Assembly: GCA_020441225.1 (NCBI GenBank)
Contig: JAGRMP010000053.1
Location: 1-11,258, forward strand
Reading direction: 5' to 3'
From: Maritimibacter sp.
Lineage (GTDB): Bacteria; Pseudomonadota; Alphaproteobacteria; Rhodobacterales; Rhodobacteraceae
DNA length: 11,258 nt
Part shown: in pieces, positions 5,562 to 11,258 of the stretch
Layout: each line of letters starts with the position of its first letter
How positions within the stretch are numbered: the stretch's first letter is position 1
Position numbers and translations under genes: made by a program
Notes under the pieces: model-generated
The model's input: only the letters and a program-made list of their open reading frames with translations
What the model was told of the DNA's origin: nothing
Database searches by the model: none

Positions 5562-5661
5562 GGTCGACCGTTGCGCGGCCATCCTATCGCAGCCAGGGTC
5601 CTGTCCGCCAGAACCGATATGCCCGGAAGCAGGGGGCGGCGCCCCGGCGCCGATCGACGCC

Positions 5662-5713
5662 GAACGCCCAGTCAGAACGCCCGGTCAGAACGCCCGGTCA
5701 GAGGGCCCGGTGA
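5662..5713. repeat. Tandem repeat, 4 x 13 bases (GAACGCCCGGTCA)
   Basis: Four consecutive 13-base units: copies 2 and 3 are identical, copy 1 differs by one base (A for G at 5670), and copy 4 (GAGGGCCCGGTGA) is more diverged. The array lies between the doubtful secreted gene and the ccmF promoter region. It is unrelated in sequence to the 11-base array nearby. Confidence 0.88.
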
Positions 5714-5793
5714 CAGGCGCGCAAAGCGCGCGGCGTCGGGTGCCGGAACATCCGCCCGCTGCACACAATCGTGCGACATAGGCGCGCGCGGGA

Positions 5794-5822
5794 TTGGCCT
5801 GTCCGGGATTTGGCCATAGTGT
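5794..5822 (+). promoter_or_regulatory. Candidate ccmF promoter, possibly giving a leaderless mRNA
   Basis: TTGGCC (5794-5799) and TAGTGT (5817-5822) are 17 bases apart. If this pair is used, transcription would start seven or eight bases later, at or next to the A of the ccmF ATG (5830). The CCCCTTC that precedes the ATG offers no ribosome binding site, which agrees with leaderless translation. The -10 match is only three of six, so this stays tentative. Confidence 0.3.
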
Positions 5823-5829
5823 CCCCTTC

Positions 5830-7809
5830 ATGATTACGGAACTCGGACATTTCGCGCTGATCCTGGCGCTGGGCGTGGCCATCGTACAGATGGTCGTGCC
5901 TCTCATCGGTGCGTGGAAGGGCTGGGCCGGCTGGATGGCCCTGGCCGTTCCGGCGGCCGGCCTGCAATTCGCCTTCATCGCGGCGTCGTTCGCGGCGCTC
6001 ACCTGGGCCTTCGTCACCGACGATTTTTCGTTGCGCCTGGTCTGGGCCAATTCGCACACGCTGCAGCCGATGCTGTACAAATTCTCCGGCGTCTGGGGCA
6101 ACCACGAAGGCTCGATGCTGCTGTGGGTGCTGATCGTGTCGCTGTTCGGCGCGATGGCGGCCTGGTTCGGCGGCGGACTGCCGCCGAAGCTGAAGGCACG
6201 GGTGCTCGCGGTGCAGGCCTCCATCGGCGTGGCCTTCCTGTTCTTCATCATCTTCACATCGAATCCCTTCGTGCGGCTCGCCTTCCCGCCCTTCGACGGA
6301 CAGGACCTCAACCCGCTCCTGCAGGACCCCGGCCTCGCCTTCCACCCGCCGTTCCTCTACCTCGGCTATGTCGGCCTCTCGATGGCCTTCTCCTTTGCCG
6401 TTGCCGCCCTCATCGAGGGCAAGATCGACGCCGCCTGGGCGCGCTGGGTGCGGCCCTGGACGCTGGCGGCCTGGGTGTTCCTCACCATCGGCATCGGGCT
6501 CGGCTCCTGGTGGGCCTATTACGAGCTCGGCTGGGGCGGTTTCTGGTTCTGGGATCCGGTGGAAAACGCCTCCTTCATGCCCTGGCTCTTCGCGGCCGCG
6601 CTGCTCCATTCGGCCATCGTCGTCGAGAAGCGCGAGGCGCTGAAATCCTGGACCATCCTGCTGGCCATCCTTGCCTTCGGCTTCTCGCTGATCGGCACCT
6701 TCCTGGTCCGTTCCGGCATCATCACCAGCGTGCACGCCTTTGCCACGGATCCGGCCCGCGGCGTATTCATCCTGTTCATCCTCGCCGGCTTCACCGGCGG
6801 CGCGCTCACCCTGTTCGCGGCGCGGGCGCAGGCGATGGAGGCCAAGGGGGTGTTCGGCATGGTCAGCCGCGAAAGCGCGCTGGTGCTCAACAACATCCTG
6901 CTCGCGGTCTCGGCCTTCGTGGTCTTCATCGGCACCGTCTGGCCGCTGGTGGCGGAGATGCTGTTCGACCGCAAGCTCTCGGTGGGCGCGCCCTTCTTCG
7001 AAGCGGCCTTCACCCCGTTCATGGTGGTGCTCGCCGTGATCCTGCCAATCGGCGCGATGCTGCCGTGGAAACGCGCCCGGATCGCCCGGGCGGTCAGGCC
7101 GCTGATCCCTGCCGCGATCCTCGCGGTGCTGGTCGCGCTCCTTGCCTGGACGCTGCAGAGCGGCAAGACGATCCTGGGGCCGGTGGGCTTCCTGCTCGGA
7201 ACCTGGCTCGTGGCGGGCGCGGCCGTTGATCTGATCTCGCGCACCGGACGCGGCGCGCTCGCGGGCCGGCTCGGGCGGCTCCGCCGCCTGCCGCGCGCCG
7301 ACTGGGGCAAATTCACCGCGCATACCGGCTTCGGCATCGCGGTCGCCGGGATCGCCGGGCTCATGGCCTGGCAGAGCGAGGACATCCGCGTCGCCCAGGT
7401 CGGCGAGACCTTCGAGGTCTCGGGCTACGAGATCACGCTCACAGATGTGTCACGGGCACCGGGACCCAACTACGTGAGCACGATTGGGCACATGGATGTG
7501 CGCAAGGACGGCAAGCTGATCGCCGCGCTTGAGCCCGAAAAACGGGTCTACCCGGTGCAGGCGATGCCGACCACCGAGGCGGCGATCGCCAACGGGTTCT
7601 GGCGTGACATCTACCTGGTGATCGGCGATCCGCAGGCCGGTGGCGGCTGGGCGGTGCGGACCTTCATCAAGCCCTTCGCCAACTGGATATGGAGCGGCGT
7701 GATCATCATGGGGATCGGCGGGCTCCTGAGCCTCTCCGATCGGCGCTACCGGGTGGCCGCGGGTGCGACCCGGGCCCAGATCGCCCCCGGCGGAGTGCCG
7801 GCGGAATGA
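5830..7809 (+). CDS. ccmF: Cytochrome c haem lyase subunit CcmF
   Basis: CcmF is the large inner-membrane protein that takes haem from CcmE and, with CcmH (and CcmI where present), attaches it to CXXCH motifs of apocytochromes c in the periplasm. The 659-residue product is strongly hydrophobic with many membrane spans. The tryptophan-rich WWD domain is clear at residue 235 onward (WGGFWFWDPVENASFMPW), preceded by GSWWAYYELGW. Earlier, HTLQPMLYKFSGVWGNHEGSMLLW (about residues 77-100) is a conserved CcmF block with histidines. A periplasmic domain before the last span (residues about 515-615) includes GYEITLTDVSRAPGPNY. ATG 5830 gives the usual MITELGHFALILAL start; TTG 5794 in the same frame has no support. 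The stop overlaps ccmH at ATGA (7806-7809). In R. capsulatus the equivalent genes are known as ccl1 and ccl2. Confidence 0.97.
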   Translation: MITELGHFALILALGVAIVQMVVPLIGAWKGWAGWMALAVPAAGLQFAFIAASFAALTWAFVTDDFSLRLVWANSHTLQPMLYKFSGVWGNHEGSMLLWVLIVSLFGAMAAWFGGGLPPKLKARVLAVQASIGVAFLFFIIFTSNPFVRLAFPPFDGQDLNPLLQDPGLAFHPPFLYLGYVGLSMAFSFAVAALIEGKIDAAWARWVRPWTLAAWVFLTIGIGLGSWWAYYELGWGGFWFWDPVENASFMPWLFAAALLHSAIVVEKREALKSWTILLAILAFGFSLIGTFLVRSGIITSVHAFATDPARGVFILFILAGFTGGALTLFAARAQAMEAKGVFGMVSRESALVLNNILLAVSAFVVFIGTVWPLVAEMLFDRKLSVGAPFFEAAFTPFMVVLAVILPIGAMLPWKRARIARAVRPLIPAAILAVLVALLAWTLQSGKTILGPVGFLLGTWLVAGAAVDLISRTGRGALAGRLGRLRRLPRADWGKFTAHTGFGIAVAGIAGLMAWQSEDIRVAQVGETFEVSGYEITLTDVSRAPGPNYVSTIGHMDVRKDGKLIAALEPEKRVYPVQAMPTTEAAIANGFWRDIYLVIGDPQAGGGWAVRTFIKPFANWIWSGVIIMGIGGLLSLSDRRYRVAAGATRAQIAPGGVPAE

Positions 7810-8282
7810 AACATCGGCTCTTCGCACCGCTCGCCGCGGCGTTCATCGCCCTGTCGGCGCTCGTTCCGGGTGCCGGGCTCGCGGTCAATCCCGACGAGGT
7901 GCTCGCCGACCCCGCGCTCGAGGCTCGCGCCCGCGACATCTCGGCCGGGTTGCGCTGCGTCGTCTGCCGGGGCGAGAACATCGACGAGTCGAACGCGGGC
8001 ATCGCCCGCGATCTGCGCCTGTTGGTCCGCGAACGCCTCGTGGCCGGCGACAGCAACGAGGAAGTGGTCGATTTCGTGGTCGACCGCTACGGCGAATACG
8101 TGCTGATGAAGCCGACCACGGGCGGGGTTAACATGCTGCTGTGGGGCGCGGGGCCGATCCTGTTCCTCATCGCTGCCGCGGGCGCGGCCTTCTACCTGCG
8201 CCGCCGCGCGACCACACCGGAACCCGGCGCGGCGCTGAGCGACGCGGAAAAAACGCGGCTCGACGAACTCATGCGGGGCTGA
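7806..8282 (+). CDS. ccmH: Cytochrome c maturation thiol-reductase CcmH (Ccl2/CycL type)
   Basis: CcmH keeps the cysteines of the apocytochrome haem-binding motif reduced and works with CcmF in haem ligation on the periplasmic side. The 158-residue product has a signal peptide (about residues 1-26), the redox motif LRCVVCRGENIDESNA with C51 and C54, and a C-terminal membrane span (about 104-124) followed by a short cytoplasmic tail. The tail lacks the TPR domain of the longer enterobacterial CcmH, so this is the short form and any CcmI must be elsewhere. ATG 7806 is inside the ccmF stop (ATGA), which implies coupled translation and a fixed ratio of the two partners. A short inverted repeat (GACCGG/CCGGTC, 8283-8296) follows the stop immediately, but no T tract is present. 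Confidence 0.95.
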   Translation: MKHRLFAPLAAAFIALSALVPGAGLAVNPDEVLADPALEARARDISAGLRCVVCRGENIDESNAGIARDLRLLVRERLVAGDSNEEVVDFVVDRYGEYVLMKPTTGGVNMLLWGAGPILFLIAAAGAAFYLRRRATTPEPGAALSDAEKTRLDELMRG

Positions 8283-8295
8283 GACCGGCCCCGGT

Positions 8296-8330
8296 CCGCC
8301 TCGCGCACCCGGCCCGCCTCGCGCGCCCGG
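8296..8330. repeat. Direct repeat, two 17-base copies
   Basis: CCGCCTCGCGCACCCGG (8296-8312) is repeated at 8314-8330 with a single A to G change, giving an 18-base period. It lies in the 170-base gap between ccmH and the GYD gene, just after a GACCGG/CCGGTC inverted repeat. The rest of the gap contains a possible -10, TATCCT (8367-8372), without a convincing -35. Confidence 0.7.
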
Positions 8331-8452
8331 TCAGGAAAACAATCCGGACGCGGGCACAATCCGTGCTATCCTGCCCGTCTGGACGTGCAGGCCGGATCTT
8401 CCCCGCACCCTGCGGCCGACCGGACCTGTGTGTCCTCTTCAGGGAGGAATTC

Positions 8453-8785
8453 ATGCCGAGGTTCATTTTTTCCGCGTGTTACACGTCCGATGCGATCAAG
8501 GGCATGTTGGCCAATCCAAGCGACCGCGAGGCCGCGACCCGCGCTATTGTCGAGGCAGCGGGGGGCAAGCTGGTCGATTACTACATCACCACCGGCCAGA
8601 AGGATTTCCTCATGGTCGTCGACATCGACGAGGTGAAGGATCTGATGGCAGGGATCATGGTCGCCGGAGCCTCCGGCGCGATCACCAACCCCGAGACGAT
8701 CCGCGCCTTCAGCAGTGCCGAATTCAACGACATGCAAAAGCGCGCGCAGGGGCTCGCGGCCTCCTACAAGGCGCCCGGCAGCTAG
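8453..8785 (+). CDS. GYD-domain protein
   Basis: The 110-residue product fits the small GYD family (ferredoxin-like fold, about 100 residues). The opening FIFSACYTSDAIKGML, the AGGKLVDYYITTGQKDFLMVVDID centre and the TNPETIRAFSSAEF end follow the family plan. The residues at the naming motif are G-Q-K-D instead of G-x-Y-D. The function of the family is not established and I give none. Start ATG 8453 has a very good ribosome binding site, AGGGAGGA (8441-8448), so the gene may be well expressed. It is separated by 170 bases from ccmH and 151 from the next gene, and is probably a single-gene unit. Confidence 0.85.
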   Translation: MPRFIFSACYTSDAIKGMLANPSDREAATRAIVEAAGGKLVDYYITTGQKDFLMVVDIDEVKDLMAGIMVAGASGAITNPETIRAFSSAEFNDMQKRAQGLAASYKAPGS

Positions 8786-8818
8786 GGCGCAGACCGGGAC
8801 CGGGCGACCGGGTCGCAA

Positions 8819-8858
8819 GGGGGCGGGGCCGGGTCTCCCGCGCGTCCGCCCCCGGCCC
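8819..8858 (+). terminator. GC-rich hairpin after the GYD gene, possible terminator
   Basis: GGGGGCGG (8819-8826) can pair with CCGCCCCC (8846-8853), or alternatively GGGCCGGG (8826-8833) with CCCGGCCC (8851-8858). Loops are 17-19 bases and no T run follows. It lies between two same-strand genes. In DNA this GC-rich such pairings arise easily by chance. Confidence 0.25.
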
Positions 8859-8936
8859 ACCGCCCGGGCGTCGCGTCTTTCCATCCCCAGGCCGCGCGGC
8901 TAGTCTCCCGCCTGGATCAGCCGGTGGGAGGCGCGC

Positions 8937-9713
8937 ATGGACTATTACACGATCACCCTCGAGATCGAGGCGGGGATGGCGGTTCTGACCCTGAACCGGC
9001 CGGAAAAGATGAACGCGCTCAACTCCAGGATGCGTGCCGAGATGGCCGATGCGATCCGCCGTGCGGGCCAGGCGGCGCGGGTCGTCGTCCTCACCGGGGC
9101 AGGGCGGGCGTTCTGCTCGGGCCAGGACCTCGGCGACCGGGCGAACGCGGAGAACATCGATCTCGAACGCACGCTGCGCGACGAATACGAACCGCTCCTG
9201 CGGGCGATCATCGGCTGCCCGGTGCCGGTGATCGCCGCCGTCAACGGCGCCGCTGCCGGGGCAGGGGCCAACATCGCCCTTGCGGCCGACGTGGTGATCG
9301 CCGCCCATTCGGCCTATTTCCTGCAGGCCTTCAGCCGCATCGGCCTGGTGCCCGACGCGGGCGGCACCTTTATCCTGCCGCGCGCCATGGGCCTGCCCAA
9401 GGCGATCGGGGCGGCGCTGTTCGCCGAAAAGATCACCGCTGAACAGGCCGACGACTGGGGGATGATCTGGGAAGCGGTGCCGGACATCGGGTTCGAGGCG
9501 CACTGGCGCGCCCGGGCCCGCCACCTCGCCGACGGGCCGACGCTTGCGTATCAGGGGATCAAGGACATGATGCGCGCCTCGCTGTCTTCGAGCTTCGAAG
9601 ACCAGTTCGCGCTCGAAGCCCGGACCCAGGGCAGGTGCGGCCGCTCGCGGGATTTCAAAGAAGGCGTGCTGGCCTTCCTCGAAAAACGCGCGCCGAAATT
9701 CGAGGGGCGCTGA
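8937..9713 (+). CDS. paaG: Enoyl-CoA hydratase/isomerase family protein, PaaG-like
   Basis: PaaG converts the ring-epoxide of phenylacetyl-CoA to an oxepin-CoA in aerobic phenylacetate breakdown. The 258-residue product is a full-length crotonase. The oxyanion-hole regions are AFCSGQDLGDR (residues 58-68) and NGAAAGAGANIAL (103-115). The acidic residue D140 in FSRIGLVPDAGGTF is at the position of the PaaG catalytic aspartate, while typical hydratases have a different pattern there. The segments EQADDWGMIWEAV and GRSRDFKEGVLAFLEKR also read like PaaG. No other phenylacetate gene is present, so the substrate may differ; in this group such genes are often simply called enoyl-CoA hydratase-related. 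ATG 8937 has GGGAGG at 8926-8931. Confidence 0.85.
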   Translation: MDYYTITLEIEAGMAVLTLNRPEKMNALNSRMRAEMADAIRRAGQAARVVVLTGAGRAFCSGQDLGDRANAENIDLERTLRDEYEPLLRAIIGCPVPVIAAVNGAAAGAGANIALAADVVIAAHSAYFLQAFSRIGLVPDAGGTFILPRAMGLPKAIGAALFAEKITAEQADDWGMIWEAVPDIGFEAHWRARARHLADGPTLAYQGIKDMMRASLSSSFEDQFALEARTQGRCGRSRDFKEGVLAFLEKRAPKFEGR

Positions 9714-9742
9714 GGCCGGTCACGGGCGTCCGGGCAAGGGGT

Positions 9743-9767
9743 GTGCGAGGTTTGTGCGAGCTCGCAC
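9743..9767. promoter_or_regulatory. Perfect 14-base palindrome with an extra direct half-copy
   Basis: GTGCGAGCTCGCAC (9754-9767) is a perfect palindrome, and its half GTGCGAG also occurs at 9743-9749, so three half-sites stand within 25 bases. It lies 40 bases after the crotonase stop. As RNA it would form a hairpin of at most five or six pairs, with no T tract. A protein-binding site is an alternative, with no known family that I can name. Confidence 0.4.
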
Positions 9768-9790
9768 GGGGTGCCAACACTTCGATATTA

Positions 9791-9808
9791 TTACCGATAG
9801 CGCTAACA
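9791..9808. promoter_or_regulatory. LacI-family operator-like sequence
   Basis: GATAGCGCTAAC (9796-9807), inside TTACCGATAGCGCTAACA (9791-9808), has the central CG and near-perfect dyad symmetry (TAGCGCTA exact) typical of LacI/GalR operators. It sits in an AT-rich patch (about 9779-9812) that stands out from its GC-rich surroundings. It lies between the ends of two convergent genes, where no start codon is available for an ordinary target gene. Confidence 0.4.
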
Positions 9809-9845
9809 ACATTTCGCGCGGGCGAGGTCGCGCGGAGCGCGTCTT

Positions 9846-10580
9846 TCAGTCCTTCCGATAGACCGACACATGCATCCCCGCGTCTGCGTCGAACGGCTCG
9901 CGCGCCCAGCCGCCCCAGCGCTCGATCCGGCGCAAACCGGCGAGCCGGGCCATGAGGTCGATCTCCGCCGGCCAGGCGTAGCGCATCGGCAAGGGCACGA
10001 GACGCAGGCCCCCGGCCTCGATCCGCACCCGCTGCATGTCGATGCGCTGAGCGACCGGGTCATGGGTCGCGGCCTCGATCCAGACCCGGTCCATGTCGAG
10101 CCGGTTGACCTTGATCCGCTGGTGCCCGGAGAACCCCGAGAGATCCGGCACAAAGGTTTCGACCAGGAACAGCCCGCCGGGCCGCAGATGCCGCGCCACG
10201 GCGGCGAAACAGCCGATCTGCGCCTCCTGGGTCGTGAGGTTGAAGAGCGTGTTGAAGACCAGGAAGGCGTGATCGAAACGGCGGCCGAGGTCGAAATCGG
10301 CCATGTCGGCCACAGAGGTCTCGATCTCCGCGCCGCCGGGCTTGGCGCGCAGGAGATCCAGCATTTCGGGCGACCCGTCGAACCCGGTCAGCGCGAACCC
10401 GCGCGCCGCGAGCGGCAGGGCGATCCGGCCGGTGCCGATGGCCAGTTCCAGCACCTCGCGCCCGCCATCGAAGAGCTCGGCCAGCAGGGCGACCGAAGCC
10501 TCGGTCGTGCCGGGATCGTGCAGGGTGTCGTATTCGTCTGCGTTGAGCGCGCCGAAGCTTGCCGCGTCGAAACCCTGCAT
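9846..10580 (-). CDS. Class I SAM-dependent methyltransferase
   Basis: The 244-residue product shows the Rossmann-like SAM-binding fold. Motif I is VLELAIGTGRIALPLA (about residues 43-58). The acidic end of strand 2 is D68 in TGFDGSPEMLDLLR, and motif post-II is SVADMADFDLGRRFDHAFLVFNTLFNL (about 89-115). RHLRPGGLFLVETF (about 131-144) is the usual motif III region. The C-terminal part, with beta strands and WPAEIDLMARLAGL, looks like the small-molecule class also seen in ubiquinone/menaquinone-type methyltransferases, but the substrate is unknown. The start ATG 10580 follows the GFA gene stop by three bases with no good ribosome binding site, so the two genes are probably one operon with coupled translation. 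Confidence 0.88.
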   Translation of the reverse strand: MQGFDAASFGALNADEYDTLHDPGTTEASVALLAELFDGGREVLELAIGTGRIALPLAARGFALTGFDGSPEMLDLLRAKPGGAEIETSVADMADFDLGRRFDHAFLVFNTLFNLTTQEAQIGCFAAVARHLRPGGLFLVETFVPDLSGFSGHQRIKVNRLDMDRVWIEAATHDPVAQRIDMQRVRIEAGGLRLVPLPMRYAWPAEIDLMARLAGLRRIERWGGWAREPFDADAGMHVSVYRKD

Positions 10581-10583
10581 GGC

Positions 10584-10967
10584 TCAGACGTCCCAGGGCT
10601 GGCGCGAATCCTCGAAGACGTCGCGGCCCGGCGTGTAGAGCGCGGGGTCGTCGAGCGCGCCGGGGTAGACGAAGACCAGATCCGGCGCCCGCGTGGTGGT
10701 CTTAAGCAGCGGCGATCCGCAGTCGGCGCAGAAGTGAAACCCGAGCGTGCTGCCTGAAGCCGCGGTGGATTCAAAGGTCCTGATCGGTCCGGTTCGGGTC
10801 AGCGCCGCCCGGTCTACCGCCATCTGCGGCAGGTGGCCGCCGCCCGAGACATGCTGGCAGTCGCGGCAGAAACACTGGATCGCGAATTTCGGGTCGCCCG
10901 AGAAGGCGAAGCGCGACGCGCCGCAGAGGCAGCCGCCGGAATATGTGCCAGAGTGCGTATCGGTCAT
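10584..10967 (-). CDS. GFA family zinc-binding protein
   Basis: The family is named after the glutathione-dependent formaldehyde-activating enzyme, but most members have no proven reaction. The 127-residue product has all the expected cysteines: C13 and C15 in GGCLCGA, C32, C34 and C37 in CFCRDCQHVSG, and C80 and C83 in HFCADCGSPL. These would bind one structural and one catalytic-site zinc. I chose ATG 10967 (MTDTHSGTYSGGCLCG) because it is preceded by GAGAGGAT and places the first motif near the N-terminus; a longer frame to 11078 would run through the gltA terminator. It is upstream of the methyltransferase in a two-gene unit. No nearby formaldehyde or glutathione gene supports the named activity. 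Confidence 0.88.
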   Translation of the reverse strand: MTDTHSGTYSGGCLCGASRFAFSGDPKFAIQCFCRDCQHVSGGGHLPQMAVDRAALTRTGPIRTFESTAASGSTLGFHFCADCGSPLLKTTTRAPDLVFVYPGALDDPALYTPGRDVFEDSRQPWDV

Positions 10968-11047
10968 CGCGGATCCTCTCGGAGCGGTTTCGGGAAAGCC
11001 TGCGCGAGGATCGGCCGCGGGGCAAGCCCCGGTTGCCGGGCCCACGG

Positions 11048-11073
11048 AAAAGGGCCGCCCCGAAGGACGGCCC
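11048..11073 (-). terminator. Intrinsic terminator of gltA with UUCG tetraloop
   Basis: On the minus strand GGGCCGTCC (11073-11065) pairs with GGGCGGCCC (11060-11052) through nine pairs including one G-U, closed by a C(UUCG)G loop, and is followed by TTTT (11051-11048). It lies 32 bases after the gltA stop. This is the most convincing terminator in the window and separates gltA from the GFA gene. Confidence 0.88.
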
Positions 11074-11105
11074 TGCATTTCGGTCGGGTTCAGCGTCGCC
11101 GGCTA

Positions 11106-11258
11106 TCAGCGGTCTTCGACGTCGACGTAGTCGCGGAAGGCTTCGCCGGTGTAGAGCTGGCGCGGGCGGCCGATCTTCTGGGACGGATCCGACAGCATTT
11201 CCTTCCACTGCGAGATCCAGCCGACGGTGCGCGACAGCGCGAAGATCGGGGTGAACAT
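11106..11258 (-). CDS. gltA: Citrate synthase, C-terminal end (5' end outside window)
   Basis: Citrate synthase joins acetyl-CoA and oxaloacetate at the entry of the TCA cycle. Only the last 50 residues are in the window, beginning [18 protein letters not shown] and ending [24 protein letters not shown] and RPRQLYTG are conserved C-terminal blocks that carry arginines contacting citrate in the E. coli-type hexameric enzyme. The catalytic histidine and aspartate lie upstream, outside the window. The gene reads inward on the minus strand and is followed by a strong terminator. Confidence 0.95.
   Translation of the reverse strand: MFTPIFALSRTVGWISQWKEMLSDPSQKIGRPRQLYTGEAFRDYVDVEDR

Larger units (their letters stand above)
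5527..5829. other. Repeat-rich intergenic region upstream of ccmF
   Basis: This stretch of about 300 bases holds no gene I can support. It contains an 11-base array (5529-5561), a hairpin CGGCGCC/GGCGCCG (5637-5652), a 13-base array (5662-5713), a GCGCGC-AAA-GCGCGC hairpin (5717-5731) and a possible ccmF promoter (5794-5822). A minus-strand TAGGAT at 5586-5581 could be a -10 for the gene ending at 5143, but I see no good -35. The overlapping frames here are low-complexity readings of the repeats. Confidence 0.6.

Noticed and set aside
5529..5713. Possible CRISPR array from the tandem repeats
   Set aside because: The units are 11 and 13 bases in direct contact with no spacers, and no cas gene is present.
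5186..5781. Several + strand frames opposite the 127-residue secreted frame and through the repeat arrays
   Set aside because: They are Arg/Ala/Pro-rich, have no good ribosome binding site and run through the 11- and 13-base tandem repeats, whose units are not multiples of three.
5698..7323. A 541-codon open frame on the minus strand opposite ccmF
   Set aside because: It is antisense to an unmistakable CcmF, its product is a low-complexity string rich in R, E, G, H and Q, and it has no recognisable domain. Long antisense frames are common in GC-rich coding DNA.
9870..10757. A 295-codon + strand frame across the methyltransferase and GFA genes
   Set aside because: The minus-strand products have clear SAM-binding and zinc-binding motifs. 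This frame has none and crosses two real gene boundaries.

Overview
The window is a GC-rich chromosomal segment that looks like a member of the Rhodobacteraceae (Alphaproteobacteria). The reasons are the murI-argC-ccm gene content, an ArgC with the GTGCNAAT active-site variant that I recall from Rhodobacter-type sequences, a lysis pair of the kind linked to Rhodobacterales gene transfer agents (GTAs), and an intergenic element resembling one scattered through Rhodobacterales genomes. The taxonomic call is made by eye, without any database search.

Layout. The left end holds the 3' part of murI (glutamate racemase), then argC (arginine synthesis) and ccmE (periplasmic haem chaperone), all on +. 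At 2413-4343 there is a compact five-gene cassette, also on +, in which each gene overlaps the next by 4 to 10 bases: a GH108 N-acetylmuramidase, a holin of the GTA_holin_3TM type, a 64-residue single-span peptide resembling BhlA/UviB holin-like proteins, a 45-residue Arg/Trp-rich peptide, and a polytopic membrane protein I do not recognise. A strong hairpin at 4380-4407 closes the cassette. On the minus strand follow a small outer-membrane beta-barrel protein (4431-4940) and a doubtful secreted 127-residue protein (5143-5526), then a repeat-rich intergenic region. The + strand resumes with ccmF-ccmH (cytochrome c maturation), a GYD-domain protein and a PaaG-like crotonase. At the right end, on the minus strand, lie a SAM-dependent methyltransferase, a GFA-family zinc protein and the 3' end of gltA (citrate synthase), which ends in a UUCG-tetraloop terminator.

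How the genes fit together. CcmE receives haem and hands it to the CcmF/CcmH ligation module, so ccmE and ccmF-ccmH are parts of one pathway, here separated by the lysis cassette and the outer-membrane protein. The endolysin-holin pair resembles the one that Rhodobacter capsulatus uses to release GTA particles; no capsid or other phage structural gene is in the window. The small downstream genes appear to be cotranslated with that pair and are the part most likely to be undescribed. Other points of interest are an EF-hand-like calcium loop inside the endolysin, an apparently orphan LacI-type operator between convergent genes, and two short tandem-repeat arrays upstream of ccmF.
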